DNA from: Lota lota
Lineage: Eukaryota > Chordata > Actinopteri > Gadiformes > Lotidae
Reading direction: 5' to 3'
NCBI GenBank assembly: GCA_026745465.1
Contig: JACYXH010000704.1
Coordinates: forward strand, 1,883,001 to 1,947,000
Length of the DNA: 64,000 nucleotides
Positions 58,684-64,000 of the stretch are shown here, piece after piece. The notes beneath the pieces were generated by a model. That model had not been told where the DNA came from and did not search any database. It worked only from the letters and a program-made list of their open reading frames with translations. Position 1 is the stretch's first letter. Each line of letters opens with the position of its first letter. Position numbers and translations under genes: made by a program.

Positions 58684-60310
58684 GGCGACACAGGTGTAGG
58701 GTCGTCCAGAGGTCATGGCGGCTTCTGTGAAGACCGACCATCTGCTCATCCCAGGAAAGGTTAACTCTTCTTCCGACCAATAATAGTTTGGCTCAATACA
58801 TCTATATCAGATGTCCATACTTCCGTCCATCCAGTAAAGATAAAGAAATATAATCTGTATAGACTTGGTTGTTCCAAGTTGTCACTATAATGTAATGTAA
58901 TGGGATAGTGTAGTGTCTAGGGTCAGCCCAAAGGTTCTGGGTTTGATCGCAAACATCACAATTGAGCAAGCTGGCTCAACCTCTACCTGCATCTTAAAGA
59001 CATGTATGCAAAGCACCATGGTGACTTTGAATAAAAGGGTCTGCTAAATGACCAAATGGTGGTGTTCTTTAAACCACAGTGATGAGCTGTGGATGGACTG
59101 AAAGCCTGGAGCAGTACAGTGGCTTCAAGACCACCACATGGACCCTGGTAAGACACTAAACCTAAAATATGAATTACCGTTGACTCAACCTTACCTGTAC
59201 TACTTGTCTTCTTGACAAGTACACACTGTGATAAAATGGCCCTCATGGCTGATAAATTGACTTGCTTACTGGGCCTAGTTTTGCGTTCTTAAGTATATGT
59301 ACATTTATAAAGTATTCCAATGCTACATAGGTCATATACAGATTGTTGCATGTCACACGATGCTTGCTTGCTTCATTTGTATTTTCTATATTTCCCCTTA
59401 TTATTTCTACAGGATTATTTATTGTTATTATTTCTTCTCTCTGTCACGGGTCCTCTCAGGGATCAATAAAGTCACTTTATTTTCCTTCAGGTGAAGATGG
59501 AAGAGCAGATGGACGTGCAGCAGATGCATGGCCATGGTGCAGAGAACCAGCTGAGAACTGTGATGGATATTAACTTCCATCTCTTAAAAACAAATGTATC
59601 AAATTATTACATAATCCCTAACATGTCTGATGACTAGTCTTTTCTTGGTATTCTGTTATTCTGTTATAACATTAGTATTTACATTACATTAGTATTTATA
59701 TAAGGAAATTCCTATGCAGTCATTAGAAATTGTTTTGGCTGCTGTTTTATTTACTTTGTCATGCAGGACTTTATGTAGGCGCTGTATTATTGATTTAATG
59801 CCTTCAGCTTCACCTGTTGGACTATAAAATCATCTGCCAAATGACTCAATGTAATGACCTTAGTTTAACCCATCAAATGTTGCCACTAATGAAAAATCAT
59901 CTCCCTCCAGTTGGTGGTACAGCGCTGAGGGCTTTCCTGTACTGGAGGGAGAGGTCTCCATGCAGATCCCCAGATGGGCCTGGTCGTTCACCCCAGGTCA
60001 GTACTTATCAGTTGGTAATAACGAGGCTGGGCAGCCATAATGGCTGTATTGTCAATCACTGCATTGACACGGATAAGCAGCTTTATAGTCTGAACATGGG
60101 ACTTGTGGTTTGAAATATTTTTACTTCAACGTATTACTAGATATACATATTTTATGTAACATGGCGTTTTCTCAGCAGATTGTTCTGTAATAATTTACAT
60201 TGTTTTCTAAATCCTTTAGCACAAATGTTTAATATTTGAACCTGACCTCAGTTGTTTCTCAATCCAATACAGGGCTTGAGAACAGAACAAGTTGATCTAC
60301 AACAGTCATG
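58684..60310 (+). other. exon-like fragments, unassigned
   Basis: Several short open segments have plausible splice flanks: 58714-58758 (MAASVKTDHLLIPGK before gttaac), 59080-59147, 59491-59574, and 59911-59996 (WWYSAEGFPVLEGEV frame). Segments two and three join in one frame, but the other phases do not agree. I recognise no family. It may be a non-coding RNA gene, a decayed gene, or chance. Confidence 0.2.
58895..59062 (+). repeat. tRNA-derived SINE with teleost conserved tail
   Basis: A B-box-like GGGTTTGATCGC near 58940 is followed by a body with GAGCAAGCTGGCTCAACC and the tail GAATAAAAGGGTCTGCTAAATGACC. The tail matches the widespread fish SINE ending (GGATAAAAGCGTCTGCTAAATG). Confidence 0.65.

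Positions 60311-64000
<3,690 letters not shown>

Overview
The window is nuclear DNA from a ray-finned fish, most likely a teleost. The evidence is two vertebrate genes with short GT-AG introns (GALC and AK7), a Tc1-like transposon, a short hAT element, teleost-type SINE and MITE fragments, and very dense dinucleotide microsatellites. The species cannot be fixed from sequence alone.

Layout: positions 1 to about 36,800 contain no gene I can recognise. This stretch is AT-rich, repeat-dotted DNA with a decayed Tc1 element (11066-12310), a pogo/Tigger-like transposase remnant (26.2-27.1 kb), a ten-copy 20-bp minisatellite followed by a small zinc-ribbon ORF (27.4-28.1 kb), tRNA-derived SINEs, and several long repeat-free blocks that could be conserved non-coding elements. 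From 36,946 to 45,112 (+) lies galactocerebrosidase (galc), preceded by E-box motifs of the lysosomal CLEAR type. From 46,077 to 56,822 (+), in the same orientation and only 0.96 kb downstream, lies adenylate kinase 7 (ak7), preceded by an RFX-type X-box as expected for a motile-cilium gene. From 56,823 to 64,000 I see only repeats, a SINE, and a few exon-like fragments that I could not assign.

Main finding: galc carries two alternative versions of exon 7 (7a at 39294-39421, 7b at 39926-40056). Both have good splice sites, both enter in phase 0 and leave in phase 2, and they are only about 42% identical in protein. The phases mean that exactly one of the two must be used: including both or neither breaks the frame. 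The swapped segment lies between the two catalytic glutamates of the glycosidase barrel. Version 7b is the one like mammalian GALC; 7a is a divergent cassette with an open frame. This predicts two GALC enzymes from one gene.

The two genes are not obviously related in function (lysosomal galactolipid breakdown versus ciliary nucleotide metabolism). Their separate promoter motifs suggest independent control despite their closeness.
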